A stretch of DNA of 64,000 nt from contig JAEUUF010000015.1 in the NCBI GenBank assembly GCA_016787645.1, positions 1 through 64,000 on the forward strand, written 5' to 3'. A program made the translations under genes and the position numbers. The DNA is from Cyclobacteriaceae bacterium. GTDB lineage: Bacteria > Bacteroidota > Bacteroidia > Cytophagales > Cyclobacteriaceae. The first letter of the stretch is position 1; each line of letters opens with the position of its first letter. Below are positions 51,177 through 59,225 of this stretch, in pieces. Below the pieces are notes generated by a model. It searched no databases. It saw only the letters and a program-made list of their open reading frames with translations, and was not told the origin of the DNA.

Positions 51177-52691
51177 ATGATGACCCTGACACCTCCCGAC
51201 GTGTTCACCAATGAGTCCGTCGCGCAGCAACTGGTTGAAATAGGAAAAGAAATGGAAGAGGCCGAGGACTTGTATTCCGACCTCCTTTCCGCCCTGCATC
51301 CCAATTTCCGCCGCAGCGGAACCAACCTGTTGCACTACCTGATCCTGCGAAGTAAAGAGATCCGGGAAATCCAGGAATACCTTCACCAGGCAGGGCTGTC
51401 TTCCCTCACCAATTCGGAAAGCCACACCTTGTCCCAGGTCAAAAACGTGCTTAGCTGGCTGAACCACAATCACCCGCTCTCTCCGCTGGGAGGTTGTGAT
51501 TTTACTACCGCGCTTTGGCTTCGGCAATCCAATGCCGAACGATTGCTGGGCATCTATCCTGTCCAGGATCGTCCGCACATCATGGTAACCTTTTCTGCCG
51601 AAATGATGATTGAATCGGCTCTGGTCGAGCAAATGCTGAATGAAGGGATGTCCATCGCGCGGATCAATTGCGCTCATGATAAAGAGGAAGATTGGTTGAA
51701 AATGATTGAAGTCTTGCGTAAAGCGGAGTTCAAGACCGGAAAAACCTGCAAGATCTACATGGACCTGGCTGGCCCAAAGATTCGTGTGCGCTCCATTGCT
51801 CCGTTGAAAGCCACGGAAAAGAAACAACTGAAGCTGAAGGAGGGCATGGAGCTGACCTTGAGGTACCGTGCCTCTGGAAAGAAAACCGAAGAGAACGATG
51901 TGATCTATGTGGAGCCTCGCGAAATTCTCTCCTGCGTGAGGGTGGGTGAGCCTATCGTATTTGATGATGGTAAGTTTGAGGCCACGGTGGTCAAGGTAGA
52001 CCCGGGTGCGGTGGTCGTTCGCGTGGTTCGCATCAGTGCCAAGAAACCGGTGCTCAAACCGGAGAAGGGAATCAACCTGCCCAATTCGGACCTGAAGATT
52101 GCGGCGCTAACCCCGGATGATCTCCGCAACATCCCCTTCATCTGCAAGTATGCCGATATGGTGGGCTATTCATTTGTGATCAGCCCCGAGGATGTCGACC
52201 ACCTGAGAGCAGAGTTGGAAAAGAATGGTAACGGCCGTCGCCCGTCCATCATTCTGAAGATCGAACGACTGGGCGCGATCAAGAACCTGCCGGGCCTGCT
52301 GCTGAATGGCATGAAAGATGAGTCGCTCGGCGTAATGATTGCCCGGGGTGACCTGGCAGTGGAAATCGGGTTTGAGCGATTGAGCGAAATCCAGGAAGAG
52401 ATATTATGGATCTGTGAAGCGGCCCACGTGCCAGTGATCTGGGCTACCCAGGTGTTGGAGACGATGAACAAAACCGGTTACGCTACGCGTTCAGAGATTA
52501 CCGATGCCGCGATGGGAAGCCGCGCTGAATGCGTCATGCTCAACAAGGGTCCATATATCGTAAAAACCATTTCGATGCTGGATGATATCCTCACCCGGCA
52601 GATGGGTCACGTACACAAGAAGCGGTACATCATGCGGCCACTGAATATTGCCCGCAAGTTCCTGGAGACACAGGCGATACGAATTGTTTAG
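51177..52691 (+). CDS. Pyruvate-kinase-like protein with extra N-terminal domain
   Basis: I chose ATG 51177, as the upstream part looks like spacer. About 130 N-terminal residues are of unknown function (helical, EMEEAEDLYSDLLSALHPNFR). A pyruvate kinase barrel follows: MLNEGMSIARINCAHD, MDLAGPKIRV, a B-domain-like part, ILKIERLGAIKNL (catalytic Lys), MIARGDLAVEIGFERL, PVIWATQVLETM, TRSEITDAAMGSRAECVMLNKG. It stops soon after the A domain and lacks the C-terminal regulatory domain. Such proteins are annotated as pyruvate kinase, but their reaction is not proven. The canonical MLSGET is changed to MLNKGP. Confidence 0.72.
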   Translation: MMTLTPPDVFTNESVAQQLVEIGKEMEEAEDLYSDLLSALHPNFRRSGTNLLHYLILRSKEIREIQEYLHQAGLSSLTNSESHTLSQVKNVLSWLNHNHPLSPLGGCDFTTALWLRQSNAERLLGIYPVQDRPHIMVTFSAEMMIESALVEQMLNEGMSIARINCAHDKEEDWLKMIEVLRKAEFKTGKTCKIYMDLAGPKIRVRSIAPLKATEKKQLKLKEGMELTLRYRASGKKTEENDVIYVEPREILSCVRVGEPIVFDDGKFEATVVKVDPGAVVVRVVRISAKKPVLKPEKGINLPNSDLKIAALTPDDLRNIPFICKYADMVGYSFVISPEDVDHLRAELEKNGNGRRPSIILKIERLGAIKNLPGLLLNGMKDESLGVMIARGDLAVEIGFERLSEIQEEILWICEAAHVPVIWATQVLETMNKTGYATRSEITDAAMGSRAECVMLNKGPYIVKTISMLDDILTRQMGHVHKKRYIMRPLNIARKFLETQAIRIV

Positions 52692-52706
52692 GATGCTGGA
52701 GGCCTG

Positions 52707-53669
52707 TTATGGATTGATGATTCGGCGATAGCCTTGTTGGGTGGCGATCCCGATCACACCGCCGTAGATTCCCCCGAAGCCGCCCATGTCATCGACAAAT
52801 ACTTGCAAGGTGTTGGTTCCTTTCTTGAGCACGGACCGTGGAATATTGTACACGCGTTGAGTGGAGTAGGATTGACTATGGCCGAATCCTCGGTGGTCAT
52901 TGGTGGAGCCGATGAGTTCACCATTGAGATATGCCTTGTCAAAGTCGTCGATCATTCCCAATAACAATACCAGGGACTCACCCGAAACATTCTCAGGCAG
53001 GGTAAAAGTTTTCTGATACCAGGCGTAGCCATCATACTTGGTGTAACCCTGGTATTCCCAAGCCGAGGGCACCATGATTCTTTTCCATTCCGTGTCTTTG
53101 TTGGGAGCGCTGAATTGGCGTGTTGTCGCAAATGACCAGATGCCGGTGAGGTCGACGATCATGTCTTTGTTTCTTTTGGCTTTGTAGATTCCCAGCCTTC
53201 CGTCTATGATTCCGCCAGCAAGTGTGGCATCGAATACACGGATGGCGATGGTATTTTCGCCGGAGTAATTGATAAGGTCGGCCGGTAGGGGATACTTTCG
53301 TTCAAGGTTGTAGGCCGTCTTGTATTTGGGAGGCATCGCCCCGGAGAATCCCACCAGCACCCCATTCACAAACACTTCATCGCAGTCGTCGATATAACCA
53401 AGGCCCAGGTAGTAGATTTCATTTTTGTCGAGTTTGCTGCCATTGAACTTTGTCCGGTACCAGGCAAACCCGTCATATCCATGAAACCCTTCATCTTCCC
53501 AGGCGGATGGTGTGAATATGTTTTCCCATTTTGAGTCATCGAAATTGGCATTGGCCCAATCGGGTTTGTCATCGATGTGAAATTTCCACTGGCCGCGGAG
53601 GTCAATTACTTGCGACATCGCCAGGCCTGGCAAGAGCAGCATTAAGAGAAGGACTAGCGCGCGATTCAC
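52707..53669 (-). CDS. Secreted protein with two GH2-type sugar-binding jelly rolls
   Basis: A 320-aa protein with signal peptide to about residue 20 (ALVLLLMLLLPGLAMSQ). Two repeats of a GH2 N-terminal-like domain are visible: DLRGQWKFHIDDKPDW...SAWEDEGFHGYDGFAWYRT and DLTGIWSFATTRQF...SAWEYQGYTKYDGYAWYQK. Each ends with a D-D-x-D-E/K-type loop (YIDDCDEVFVNG, MIDDFDKAYLNG). It has no catalytic barrel, so it is a carbohydrate-binding or accessory protein of the envelope. The start looks like GTG. Confidence 0.85.
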   Translation of the reverse strand: MNRALVLLLMLLLPGLAMSQVIDLRGQWKFHIDDKPDWANANFDDSKWENIFTPSAWEDEGFHGYDGFAWYRTKFNGSKLDKNEIYYLGLGYIDDCDEVFVNGVLVGFSGAMPPKYKTAYNLERKYPLPADLINYSGENTIAIRVFDATLAGGIIDGRLGIYKAKRNKDMIVDLTGIWSFATTRQFSAPNKDTEWKRIMVPSAWEYQGYTKYDGYAWYQKTFTLPENVSGESLVLLLGMIDDFDKAYLNGELIGSTNDHRGFGHSQSYSTQRVYNIPRSVLKKGTNTLQVFVDDMGGFGGIYGGVIGIATQQGYRRIINP

Positions 53670-53708
53670 AAGGATTCGATTAAGATCAAAAGTACAGATT
53701 CATGTGAA

Positions 53709-53744
53709 AAAGGTGAGCAGCCCGGTTTCAGGCCACCCACCTTT
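53709..53744 (-). terminator. Rho-independent terminator of the 53760 gene
   Basis: On the minus strand, AAAGGTG (from 53738-53744) pairs with CACCTTT (from 53709-53715) through an inner GCC/GGC helix, with a run of U after the stem. Confidence 0.7.
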
Positions 53745-53759
53745 AACAAAACTACCCAA

Positions 53760-54164
53760 CTAGTTTATCGCTGCCACCATAGGGTGGTTAATGGTCGTCT
53801 TCTCCAGGTAAGGCACGAACTTTCCGTCCTTGGATTCGATCATTTTGTACCGAACCGACAGGTCAGCGGAGCTGACTTCGATCCAGAAGCTCTTGGCTTT
53901 GATGCGGCTGACATCGTACCGCTTGCTGAAGCCGTTGGTGAAACTTCCGGCCTGGATGCGGTCTGACTTGAGCAAACCGTTTTCGCCCAGGAATTTCACG
54001 TCGACGGCGTTCTGGGAGTTGTAGGCGTAGATCACTTTCAACTGTCCTTTTTCAGAACCCGGCAGGATCTTTACCGCGGGCTCGATGAGTTGTGCGTGAG
54101 TGGTGAATGCTGCGCTGAGCAGGATTACCAGGCCGGCGAGGATCGATTTGGTTTTCATAATCAT
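53760..54164 (-). CDS. Secreted hypothetical protein (134 aa)
   Basis: Signal peptide about residues 1-25 (SILAGLVILLSAAFTTHAQ). The mature part is beta-rich (VKILPGSEKGQLKVIYAYNS, VDVKFLGENGLLKSD, SFWIEVSSADLSVRYKMIES). No named family. It probably folds as a small beta-sandwich in the periplasm or envelope. It has its own terminator and lies behind the two-component genes, but is transcribed separately. Confidence 0.7.
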   Translation of the reverse strand: MIMKTKSILAGLVILLSAAFTTHAQLIEPAVKILPGSEKGQLKVIYAYNSQNAVDVKFLGENGLLKSDRIQAGSFTNGFSKRYDVSRIKAKSFWIEVSSADLSVRYKMIESKDGKFVPYLEKTTINHPMVAAIN

Positions 54165-54296
54165 TGTTGTTTAAGGTGTGTCGCTTTTTGTTCTGTTCTA
54201 TGGTGTAAATAACGCGACCATCCCTCCCCCAGATGTCACGGGAGGGTAAACGATTGTAACAAGTTGTAATAGCAGAAAAAACGAGCTCCGGTGTAC

Positions 54297-54983
54297 CTAG
54301 AGCACCATTTTATAGCCTGACCCATGCACGGTCAGAATGATGTGGGGATTGTTGGGATTGGTTTCCGCCTTCTGGCGAAGGCGTGCGATGAAATTATCAA
54401 CGGTTCGGGTGGTAATTTGCTCTTCGTATCCCCACACGTTTTCCAAAAGTTCGTAACGGCTCACCACCTTATTCCTGTTCTTGTATAAGTAAGCGAGGAT
54501 TTCCACCTCCTTGTGGGAGAGTTTGATTTCGGTCCCGTCTTGCAGGGTGCGAAAAGTGTTGAAGTTAACCGTGAGACGACCGATGGAAACGGTTTCCTCA
54601 TTACCGGGGATGGTCGCGGCCTGGCTCCGTCGAAGAATGGCTTTGAGCCGGGCCAGTAGTTCCCGTACCCCAAACGGCTTGGTAATGTAATCATCAGCGC
54701 CCAGTTCCAGTCCCAACACTTTGTCGATTTCTTCGCCTCGGGCGGTAAGCAGTACGATGGGAGTCTGTACACCGGCTGTTCGGGCTTTGCGGCATACGTC
54801 AAACCCGGAGAGTTTGGGAAGCATAACGTCCAGCAGGACCAGGTCATACTTCCCGGAGATGATTTTGTTCAGTCCCGCTTCGCCATCTCCCGCCAGGTCG
54901 ACCTGGTACCCTTCGAGTTCCAGGTTATCCTTGAGCCCAAGTTGCATGGCGGGTTCGTCTTCGATGATCAGGAGGTGGGCCAT
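54297..54983 (-). CDS. OmpR/PhoB-family response regulator
   Basis: A 228-aa protein. The receiver domain has acidic pocket D9-E10, phospho-acceptor D52 in LVLLDVMLP, T in IVLLTARG and K in DYITKPFG. The C-terminal winged helix of OmpR type spans about residues 130-228 (IKLSHKEVEILAYLYKNRNKVVSRYELLENVWG, RTVDNFIARLRQKAE). It follows the kinase gene by 3 nt, so they form one unit. Confidence 0.93.
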   Translation of the reverse strand: MAHLLIIEDEPAMQLGLKDNLELEGYQVDLAGDGEAGLNKIISGKYDLVLLDVMLPKLSGFDVCRKARTAGVQTPIVLLTARGEEIDKVLGLELGADDYITKPFGVRELLARLKAILRRSQAATIPGNEETVSIGRLTVNFNTFRTLQDGTEIKLSHKEVEILAYLYKNRNKVVSRYELLENVWGYEEQITTRTVDNFIARLRQKAETNPNNPHIILTVHGSGYKMVL

Positions 54984-54986
54984 ACG

Positions 54987-56552
54987 TCAGTTGGATTCCA
55001 ACGGGAAAGATAGGGTGAAAGTTGAACCTTTTCCGGGCTCGCTCTCCAGGGCGATGCTGCCGCGCTGGGCGTCCATTAGTTGCTTGACCAGCGAAAGTCC
55101 CAGTCCGGTACCCCGTGTTTGAGCGAGGTTACCGCTGGTGACGCGATAGAACTTGTCAAACACATGCTTTTGATCTGCCTTGCTGATGCCGATGCCGAAG
55201 TCTTTGATGGCAATGAGCCCCACACCGATGCCGCGATGGCAGGAAATCTCGATGCGCTTCTGGTCCGGGCTATACTTAATAGCGTTGTCAATCAGGTTAA
55301 TGATTACCTCAATAAAGGCCTGCCGATCCGCCAGGATGTGAAGGTCCGGTGAACCGGTGAACGTGTACACAAACCCTTTGTTGGACAAGTGAAAGTCATA
55401 GGTCTTGAGGATCTCATTGATTTCCGTATCGGGATGCAGCGGTTCAATCGTCAGCGGCTTTTTGTTGGCTTCGGCCTGGCTGAAGTTGAGGATCTTGTTG
55501 ACGATGCCGGACAGCCGATGTGCTTCTTTATGGATGATGGTATAATATTCCTGCTTCTTCTCTTCTGATTTGACCCTCCCCATTTCAAGGGTCTCGGCAA
55601 ACATGCTGATCAAAGCCAGCGGCGTCCTGATTTCATGCGATACATTGGCGACGAAGTCGGACTTGTTTTGAGCCAGTTGTACCTCTTTCTTCACGTTGCG
55701 GAACACCAGGACTACAGCCAAGATGAGCAACAAATCCACGGACAGGAGAAGAACAAGATTCGTAGTAGTTCGGTCGTTGATGACCTGTTGAATTGAAGAT
55801 CCCTTTGGTCGGATTCCGAGTGCATAGTCTGGAAACAACCAGAATTCCTTGGTGAATGCCTCGGTGATGGTTTTGGCGGTATCGCGTGGCGCCGTGTTGT
55901 AAATGGTGGTGCCCGATTGCAGCCGGACGACAGAAAGAACGAACTGATCACGGGCAATCTCCTGTAACCTGGGGCCAACCAGTTCCTCCACGAAAACCTC
56001 CGGCTCTATCAAGGTGCCGGCGATCCGGGGTGCTTGGCGGGAATTCTCAATGATGAATACCAGCCACTGAAAGTTGCCCCCATCGATTGGCGGACCGTTC
56101 AGAACATCTACTTTCCGGAAACCACTGCGCTTGTAAGACAATAGCTGGTTGATTTTCGAGGTGTTTTGCCAGGCGGGATTTTCCCAGGCACGACGGACCT
56201 CCTCGGCCATGGAACTATCGAGTGCGTATACACGGGGAACGGCGCGGTGGTCTACGGTATCGATCATGAAGACGGCACTCAGCGCGCCGTTGATCATAAG
56301 CAGGTTATCCAGCGTCCCCGAGGTGGAGGGTGCGGTCGATAACCCGCCCTCCACTTGTGTAATCCATCGGTTCAGGATGTCATCGGAATATTGATTGACG
56401 GAAAACAAAATGGCATCCAGTTGGCGGTTGTAGGCTTCCTGGATGATCGCCTCATTTTTGTTTTGAGAGGAAAGCTCATAGCCGCTGAAAAACAGTGCAG
56501 GGAGCAGGAAGACGACGGCCAGTAACAGGGCAATTTTTCGGGTGGCGTTCAC
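54987..56552 (-). CDS. Sensor histidine kinase
   Basis: A 521-aa membrane protein with TM segments near residues 7-25 and about 262-282. Between them lies a ~235-residue periplasmic sensor region. The HisKA H-box NVSHEIRTPLALI has phospho-acceptor H306. The HATPase domain includes INLIDNAIKYSPDQKR (N box), IKDFGIGIS (G1) and GTGLGLSLVKQL (G2). It signals to the OmpR-type regulator immediately downstream. The input is unknown. The start seems to be GTG. Confidence 0.9.
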   Translation of the reverse strand: MNATRKIALLLAVVFLLPALFFSGYELSSQNKNEAIIQEAYNRQLDAILFSVNQYSDDILNRWITQVEGGLSTAPSTSGTLDNLLMINGALSAVFMIDTVDHRAVPRVYALDSSMAEEVRRAWENPAWQNTSKINQLLSYKRSGFRKVDVLNGPPIDGGNFQWLVFIIENSRQAPRIAGTLIEPEVFVEELVGPRLQEIARDQFVLSVVRLQSGTTIYNTAPRDTAKTITEAFTKEFWLFPDYALGIRPKGSSIQQVINDRTTTNLVLLLSVDLLLILAVVLVFRNVKKEVQLAQNKSDFVANVSHEIRTPLALISMFAETLEMGRVKSEEKKQEYYTIIHKEAHRLSGIVNKILNFSQAEANKKPLTIEPLHPDTEINEILKTYDFHLSNKGFVYTFTGSPDLHILADRQAFIEVIINLIDNAIKYSPDQKRIEISCHRGIGVGLIAIKDFGIGISKADQKHVFDKFYRVTSGNLAQTRGTGLGLSLVKQLMDAQRGSIALESEPGKGSTFTLSFPLESN

Positions 56553-56646
56553 GTGGCAATCTTACGGAATTTTGGTTTCCCGCGTTTCCTCCATCGGCCG
56601 GCCCGTTTTCGGGAGTGGTCAGGATGAACTAAATTGGAGTTTCTGT

Positions 56647-58161
56647 ATGCATAAAAAAGTTACGAAATCGATAAAGCCGCTGGTCAAGCACACGGATGTC
56701 GTCCTGATGGGCGCCGGCATTATGAGTGCCACCCTCGGCATAATATTAAAGGAGTTGAATCCCGACCTGACTATCCAGGTTTTCGAACGTCTGGATGATG
56801 CGGGCACCGAAAGCTCGGATGCCTGGCACAACGCGGGGACTGGGCATGCCGCATTCTGCGAACTGAACTACACACCCCAGAAGGCAGACGGCCACGTGGA
56901 TATCACTAAGGCAATTAAGATCGGTGAGGCTTTTGAAGTTTCGCGCGAATTCTGGTCATACCTCGTTGAAAAGAAGCACATTATTGATCCCGCCACGTTT
57001 GTAACGCGGGTGCCCCACATGAGCATGGTCTGGGGCGACACCAATGTGAAGTTTCTGCGTACACGGTATACTGCGATGCATGCCAATCCCTTGTTCAAGG
57101 ATATGAAGTGGACCGAAGACCGTGACCAGATCAGCCAATGGGCACCGATCGTCATGAGAGGTCGTTCATCCGATCTGCCGTTGGCCGCCACGCGTATGGA
57201 AATGGGAACGGACGTGAATTTTGGAACGCTCACCCGGGCCATGTTCCGCTCACTGAGCAAAATGCCCGGAGTGAAGATTCATTATAACGTGGAGTGCCTC
57301 GACCTCGATCCAGATGGGAAAGGCGGCTGGAAAGTTAAAGTCCACAACCTGCTGAACGACATCAAGGATTCTGTAAACACCAAGTTTGTTTTTATCGGCG
57401 CAGGTGGCGCCACGTTGCATCTGCTCAAGCGGGCAGAAATCGCCGAGCGTGATGGCTTCGGAGGTTTTCCGGTGAGCGGCCTGTGGCTGAAGTGCCACAA
57501 TCGTGCACTCATCCAGGATCACCACGCGAAGGTTTACGGCAAGGCATCGGTTGGTGCTCCTCCCATGTCCGTGCCACACATTGACACCCGAATCATCCAT
57601 GGAAAGAAGGAGTTGCTGTTCGGGCCGTTTGCTGGATTTTCCACGAAGTTCTTGAAGAATGGATCGTTGATGGACTTGCCCAAATCAATCAAATTTGACA
57701 ATGCCATTCCCATGATTTTTGCGGGTCTCAAGAATATGCCGTTGACGAAGTACCTGATTGAGCAACTGCGTCTTTCGCCGGAGGATCGCTTGAAGAGCCT
57801 GCAAGAGTACGTGCCAATGGCGCAACTGAAAGACTGGGAGTTGATGGAGGCCGGTCAGCGTGTGCAGGTGATCAAGAAAGACAAGAAGGAAGGGGGCATC
57901 CTTGAATTCGGAACCGAGATGGTTGTTTCGAAAGATGGAACAGTGGCTGCCCTGTTGGGCGCTTCACCGGGTGCGTCAACAGCCGCGGCGGTGATGATGG
58001 ACCTGGTTGCTCGCTGCTTTAAAAAGGAATTTCATTCTGAGGCGTGGCAATCCAAGATGAAGGAGATGGCTCCTTCCTTTGGACATGCGTTGTCGAAAGA
58101 TCCGGAAGGATTGCACCGATCCCGTGAAAGGACCGCTAAGATTCTTGGGCTCGACGCCTGA
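56647..58161 (+). CDS. mqo: Malate:quinone oxidoreductase
   Basis: A 504-aa protein. I chose ATG 56647 because the FAD-binding VVLMGAGIMSATLGIIL then lies at a normal distance from the N-terminus. Family signatures visible are FERLDDAGTESSDAWHNAGTGHAAFCELNYTP and a late LLGASPGASTAAAVMMDL. It is a membrane-associated flavoenzyme that oxidises malate to oxaloacetate and reduces quinone in the TCA cycle. It is divergent from the sensor kinase gene. Confidence 0.93.
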   Translation: MHKKVTKSIKPLVKHTDVVLMGAGIMSATLGIILKELNPDLTIQVFERLDDAGTESSDAWHNAGTGHAAFCELNYTPQKADGHVDITKAIKIGEAFEVSREFWSYLVEKKHIIDPATFVTRVPHMSMVWGDTNVKFLRTRYTAMHANPLFKDMKWTEDRDQISQWAPIVMRGRSSDLPLAATRMEMGTDVNFGTLTRAMFRSLSKMPGVKIHYNVECLDLDPDGKGGWKVKVHNLLNDIKDSVNTKFVFIGAGGATLHLLKRAEIAERDGFGGFPVSGLWLKCHNRALIQDHHAKVYGKASVGAPPMSVPHIDTRIIHGKKELLFGPFAGFSTKFLKNGSLMDLPKSIKFDNAIPMIFAGLKNMPLTKYLIEQLRLSPEDRLKSLQEYVPMAQLKDWELMEAGQRVQVIKKDKKEGGILEFGTEMVVSKDGTVAALLGASPGASTAAAVMMDLVARCFKKEFHSEAWQSKMKEMAPSFGHALSKDPEGLHRSRERTAKILGLDA

Positions 58162-58178
58162 CGCGGTAATTCTTCTGC

Positions 58179-58595
58179 TTACTGCGTAAACTTTACCGAG
58201 GTGGCTTCCCATTCAAGAAAAGCGCTCACTTCATTAGACGCATGATGGTAAACCCACGAGAGTACGGCGAAGTCGTCGGTGAGGCCGAGGCCAGGTAGTG
58301 CGTCGGGAATTAGGTCAACGGGATTGAGAAAATAGATCAACGCGGAGATCAACGAAAGCAAGGTCTTTACAGGGATTGCCCTGTAGTGGCCCCTGGCATA
58401 GGCAGTAACCATCCGGCCCACCGTCTGCAACTGTTGCCTGATGGCTGTTACGGTGAGTTCGCGCCGGTTGCTGTGATACAATTGATGGAGCATTCGCGCG
58501 GCTAACGCTATTAAGCGCCCTGGTTTTCCAACGATTCGGGCAGCTTGAGCCAGTGCAATGCGGAAGAAGTAGTTTTTCACTTGCATGTAAAACAA
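58179..58595 (-). CDS. YkvA/DUF1232 family membrane protein
   Basis: A 138-aa protein. The DUF1232 signature ALIYFLNPVDLIPDALPGLGLTDDFAVLSW is in the C-terminal half, preceded by a basic region with one hydrophobic helix. Function unknown. It is convergent with mqo, with a 17-nt gap. The start could also be the Met three residues later. Confidence 0.85.
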   Translation of the reverse strand: MFYMQVKNYFFRIALAQAARIVGKPGRLIALAARMLHQLYHSNRRELTVTAIRQQLQTVGRMVTAYARGHYRAIPVKTLLSLISALIYFLNPVDLIPDALPGLGLTDDFAVLSWVYHHASNEVSAFLEWEATSVKFTQ

Positions 58596-58714
58596 ACACG
58601 GAATTATGAAAGGTTCAAAAGAGGCCCCTGCGCGCTGTTTTGGGCAATTTTGGACTCAGAGGACATCAACAAGCTAACCCATTCCCGGCCAATTCCGTAT
58701 ATTTGATCCTGATC

Positions 58715-59116
58715 ATGAGGACTTTACGTTCCATACTATCCCTGGCCTTCGTTCTCCTGGTGCTTTTTTCCAGCACCAGTTTCATGGTGGGCATTCATCA
58801 TTGTGGTGGCCATGTAAAGAGTATTGCACTTTTTGACAAGGCAGAAGCTTGTGCCCAAGAACGCCAGATGCCCCCTTGTCATCGGATGGATACCCCTCCT
58901 TGTTGCCAGGATGTGACGGTTATTCATGAACACCAGGATTTCAATACCCAGGTTTCGTCCTGGGATTTTCAGGCAGCTCCGATTGCGGATGCGATCGTAC
59001 CTGTCATCCTTCTGGATGAAGTGATTCCCTCGGTAGCGCCCTATTTGCCGGTCGCTTACAATCCACCGCTGCCCACCGCAGATCGAGTGGTTGCCTTGCA
59101 CGTTTTTCTGATTTGA
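58715..59116 (+). CDS. HYC_CC_PP-type small secreted protein
   Basis: A 133-aa protein. I chose ATG 58715, giving a signal peptide (SILSLAFVLLVLFSSTSFMVG). The mature part begins IHHCGGHVKS, then CAQERQMPPCH and TPPCCQDV, the His/Cys pattern typical of HYC_CC_PP proteins of Bacteroidota metal-efflux clusters. It probably binds Cu(I) or another metal in the periplasm. It lies 109 bp upstream of CusA. Confidence 0.8.
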   Translation: MRTLRSILSLAFVLLVLFSSTSFMVGIHHCGGHVKSIALFDKAEACAQERQMPPCHRMDTPPCCQDVTVIHEHQDFNTQVSSWDFQAAPIADAIVPVILLDEVIPSVAPYLPVAYNPPLPTADRVVALHVFLI

Positions 59117-59225
59117 TTTTTTTGGGTTGATCTAACCGGGTAGGATCATCCTTCCCGTGCGTCTGCATTTTCATCGGCAAGACGCGGTGCATTCTCTATT
59201 TTTTTTACGGATTACAAGAATTGTC

